Source: SAR324 cluster bacterium (GTDB lineage: Bacteria; SAR324; NAC60-12). Taken from it: a DNA stretch of 7,992 bases. The DNA lies in assembly GCA_028822475.1 (NCBI GenBank), contig JAPKDT010000094.1:1-7992 (forward strand), read 5' to 3'. Under the pieces are notes generated by a model. That model was not told where the DNA came from. It saw nothing but the letters and a program-made list of their open reading frames with translations, and searched no databases. The position numbers and the translations under genes are program-made. Shown here piece by piece: positions 5,915 to 7,992 of the stretch (position 1 is the first letter of the stretch; every line of letters starts with the position of its first letter).

Positions 5915-7409
5915 AAAAATATACATAATCACTCTTGCGGTTTTTCTTTTTCAAGCTTGCTTAAGCCAGTCAGCATTTGCTTTTCCGGAATATACTTCAC
6001 GGCAAAAAGCTCTCGCACTGGCTGCTGTCCTGGATCATGGATATTTCAAAGCCATAAAAATATCCTCTGTCTTTGTAAAAAACAGAGGTAAAGAGGATTA
6101 TTATCTGCAGGCAATTCTTGATGACGGATCAAGCCGAAAGTGGCTGCTAAACCGTATTCGTGAGTGGACACAAACGGATGAACTGATACTCAGTAACAAC
6201 AGGGCGCTTGTTTTTCCTTCTGCGGAAAGCACTGATTTTGGCGTACTGGAGAAGAATGATTTTTACCGCAGCGTTCTGACCGCGACTGCATTTGTTAAAA
6301 CTTACGGTAGGCATGACATTCTTGAAGCTAAAAGCCTGGTATTAGGCGTCCAGCGTTTTCGCATTCTCGAACCTGAAGACAGTAAATTTTTAAGCACCGA
6401 TAAATTAGGTGATCGTTATCGTTATGTTCTAGAACTGGAAAACGGTACACGCGAATTCTTCACTTATAACGATGCTTTCGCTTTGCTGCAACGTTCTGCC
6501 TTTTTAGCTGAGGTTCCTGAAAACGTCAAAGTATTGAGGAAAACCTTTAAAGTCATAGAATTGAAAAAAATTCCTTTGCAGATAGAAGATGAGTTGCGTG
6601 ACATCTGGCGCTTTGGAATTGAGGTTGTTTTTGACGGACCGATTGAGACAAGTCCGGATCGTTTCCCTTATCAAGTGGTTGAATTAAAATTGAAGGATCC
6701 GGAAACAGGAAGATATAAAGCGCAATTTTTCCTACAGATTATTTTTCCAAACTCAGAAAAAACAGGTGTAATTTCTGGTTTCAAGAATCATGAATATTTG
6801 CGTTTTGTAGAACTTGATACAGATGTAGAACACCAGAAACGAGTTATCCTGCGTGCGATGGTTAATCCGGACGCGTTGAATTTACCTCCATTTATTGAAA
6901 TTACAGGGCGTAATTCTATCGTGGTTAATTTTTACAGTTCTACTGATCAGAGTCTGACTCAGCCACCGGACCTGTTGGTATCACGAGCTGTTGGAGAATT
7001 GCCGCGTTCGGTATTTACACCGGATCAGCAGGAGACCGAATTTGAGAGAAACTACATGGAAGCCGTTGGGTTGATCCGTGAGGCACAGGCACAGTTGAAC
7101 ACAGACGACAGGATCGAAACTTATTTTATTGCTTTAAAGGCTTTGAAACAAGCGGCTTTGTCGGCAGAATTTGATATCCAAATCGCCCAGGCTTTGAAAC
7201 AGAGAGACATCTTGCTGCGTACGATGCCGAAACTTATTATTCGAAACGTGCAAATGTCGATTCTGGCACTGAATCTTGAAAGCACAGACACAAAAGCTGA
7301 TCCGGAATTCAGCAAGAAACTGCTCAAACAATTAATACACGCGGAACGCTACGCTACGACGCGGGAGCAACAGCTTAAAATTACTACTTTACGAAGTATT
7401 TTACGCTGA
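5892..7409 (+). CDS. Exported protein of unknown function, about 500 residues
   Basis: I do not recognise this protein. Starting at ATG 5892 (505 residues) it has a signal peptide, NKKIYIITLAVFLF followed by QACLSQSAFA, with likely cleavage after AFA and mature FPEYTS. FQAC is a poor lipobox, so a lipoprotein is unlikely. A TTG at 5907 (500 residues, preceded by TGGGAAAG) is an alternative start. The open frame extends back to a TTG at 5838, well inside the previous gene, and that start is unlikely. Residues about 55-360 look beta-rich. Segments near 70-84 and 176-190 resemble each other (YYLQAILDDGSS and YRYVLELENGT). Residues 380-505 are mostly helical, including RNYMEAVGLIREAQAQL and FIALKALKQAALSAE, possibly TPR-like or coiled coil. 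The gene overlaps the LytR_C-like gene by 23 bases (8 with the TTG), so translation is probably coupled and the two products may work together in the envelope. Confidence 0.75.
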   Translation: MWERILNKKIYIITLAVFLFQACLSQSAFAFPEYTSRQKALALAAVLDHGYFKAIKISSVFVKNRGKEDYYLQAILDDGSSRKWLLNRIREWTQTDELILSNNRALVFPSAESTDFGVLEKNDFYRSVLTATAFVKTYGRHDILEAKSLVLGVQRFRILEPEDSKFLSTDKLGDRYRYVLELENGTREFFTYNDAFALLQRSAFLAEVPENVKVLRKTFKVIELKKIPLQIEDELRDIWRFGIEVVFDGPIETSPDRFPYQVVELKLKDPETGRYKAQFFLQIIFPNSEKTGVISGFKNHEYLRFVELDTDVEHQKRVILRAMVNPDALNLPPFIEITGRNSIVVNFYSSTDQSLTQPPDLLVSRAVGELPRSVFTPDQQETEFERNYMEAVGLIREAQAQLNTDDRIETYFIALKALKQAALSAEFDIQIAQALKQRDILLRTMPKLIIRNVQMSILALNLESTDTKADPEFSKKLLKQLIHAERYATTREQQLKITTLRSILR

Positions 7410-7659
7410 ATTAGGAGTACTGCCCTCCGTTGCCATTTTTAGCATTTACTAGTTGTCAACAGTTATAAAGTTATTGGTGGAGGTTTCCGACTCTGGATAG
7501 TTGTAGGAAATTCTATAAGATGTTTGATTTATAATGAATGTGGGGATTTTACTTGGAGACTGTCAGACTCTGTTGTTGGTGTTATTTTGGGGATTGGGTC
7601 GTAAATGTGAATTTTTGACATGGTAGTACTTTTGGTGGGATGTTTGTTTTATGTGGTAG
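7410..7659. other. Convergent intergenic stretch, no gene seen
   Basis: This stretch lies between the 3' ends of the plus-strand gene and the minus-strand MORN remnant. It has no credible coding frame. GGAG (7414-7417) and CTCC (7425-7428) could form a four-pair stem, with a five-T run at 7436-7440, but eight bases intervene and the stem is too weak to call a terminator. The plus strand is G/T-rich from about 7550, and short direct repeats (GTTTTAT at 7646-7652 and 7665-7671; GGTAGT nearby) are present without an obvious role. Confidence 0.4.
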
Positions 7660-7992
7660 TTATTGTTTTATCCATTCTCCTTTCACATACTTTCCTGTGA
7701 TGTTTCCGTCTTTGTTATATCCTGTTCCATTCCAAGGTTTTCTATCCTTGAATTCACCTACATAATTTCTTCCATGAGAGTAATTGTATGTTCCTTGACC
7801 ATTTTCTTTCCCATTCTTGAATTCCCCTACATACTTCCCATAAGATGAATTGAGGGTTCCCTATCCATTTGGTTTCCCATTTTCAATTTCTACCACATAT
7901 TTCGTACCCTATTTCTCATTCCTACTTTTATACCATCCTCAGTTCCCATTCACATTACAACTATACAATACTCCATTTCCTTTTTCGTCAAC
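7660..7992 (-). pseudogene. MORN-repeat protein remnant, 5' end beyond the window
   Basis: On the minus strand one reading frame runs from the window edge to TAA at 7660-7662. It is interrupted by TGA (7939-7941), TAG (7909-7911) and TAG (7861-7863), with no frameshift. It encodes degenerate MORN units: KYVVEIENGKPNG, KYVGEFKNGKENGQGTY and NYVGEFKDRKPWNGTGY, ending NKDGNITGKYVKGEWIKQ. Repeats are spaced 22-23 codons, as expected for MORN, and KYVGEFKNGKENGQG is near consensus. The TAG at 7861 replaces the Gln found at the same repeat position in the next unit (NGKPNG-stop-GT against NGKENGQGT), which a single CAG-to-TAG change would explain. MORN proteins bind lipids or proteins in other systems; the bacterial role is usually unknown. 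The last part, 61 open codons after the third stop, has no obvious start codon with a ribosome binding site. The start of the gene lies outside the window. Confidence 0.8.

Noticed and set aside
7444..7466. TTGACA on the minus strand within the TTGTCAA palindrome as a promoter
   Set aside because: No -10 element occurs at acceptable spacing and no minus-strand gene follows.
7663..7848. A 61-codon plus-strand open frame rich in Phe, Ile and Ser
   Set aside because: It is the antisense of the MORN repeats; the repeated GAATTC-containing codons create its composition, and the minus strand gives a recognisable family.

Overview
The window is moderately AT-rich bacterial DNA with ordinary, densely packed genes. 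Seven intact genes and one hypothetical gene lie on the plus strand, and a broken gene enters from the right on the minus strand. Signal peptides on two products, an ISC-type ferredoxin, a cyclophilin and a GyrA with a GyrA box suggest a Gram-negative, proteobacteria-like organism. The decayed MORN-repeat protein at the right edge resembles those I associate with uncultured marine deltaproteobacteria-like lineages such as SAR324. That is recollection, not proof, and no 16S or other decisive marker is present.

Positions 1-1275 hold an iron-sulfur unit behind a near-consensus sigma-70 promoter: a [2Fe-2S] ferredoxin, an A-type carrier (IscA/ErpA family) and a BolA/IbaG-type protein, closely spaced and most likely co-transcribed. 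Together they would supply electrons for cluster assembly, carry clusters to apoproteins and, with a monothiol glutaredoxin encoded elsewhere, traffic clusters or sense iron. IscS, IscU and HscAB are not in view.

A gap of about 105 bases with an imperfect hairpin leads to positions 1381-4895. This stretch holds a 98-residue acidic protein of unknown function, a cyclophilin-type peptidyl-prolyl isomerase and a full-length DNA gyrase A subunit. Two points stand out in GyrA: glutamine sits at the position equivalent to E. coli Ser83, and the C-terminal tail is long and wholly non-basic.

Positions 4976-7409 hold two overlapping genes for exported proteins. The first ends in what I read as a LytR_C domain. 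The second is about 500 residues, beta-rich then helical, and I do not recognise it. Their overlap and shared export make this pair the best candidate here for an undescribed system, probably in the cell envelope.

Positions 7410-7992 hold a convergent intergenic stretch and then the 3' part of a MORN-repeat pseudogene on the minus strand, with three in-frame stop codons and no frameshift. I see no tRNA, rRNA, CRISPR array, insertion sequence or phage gene.
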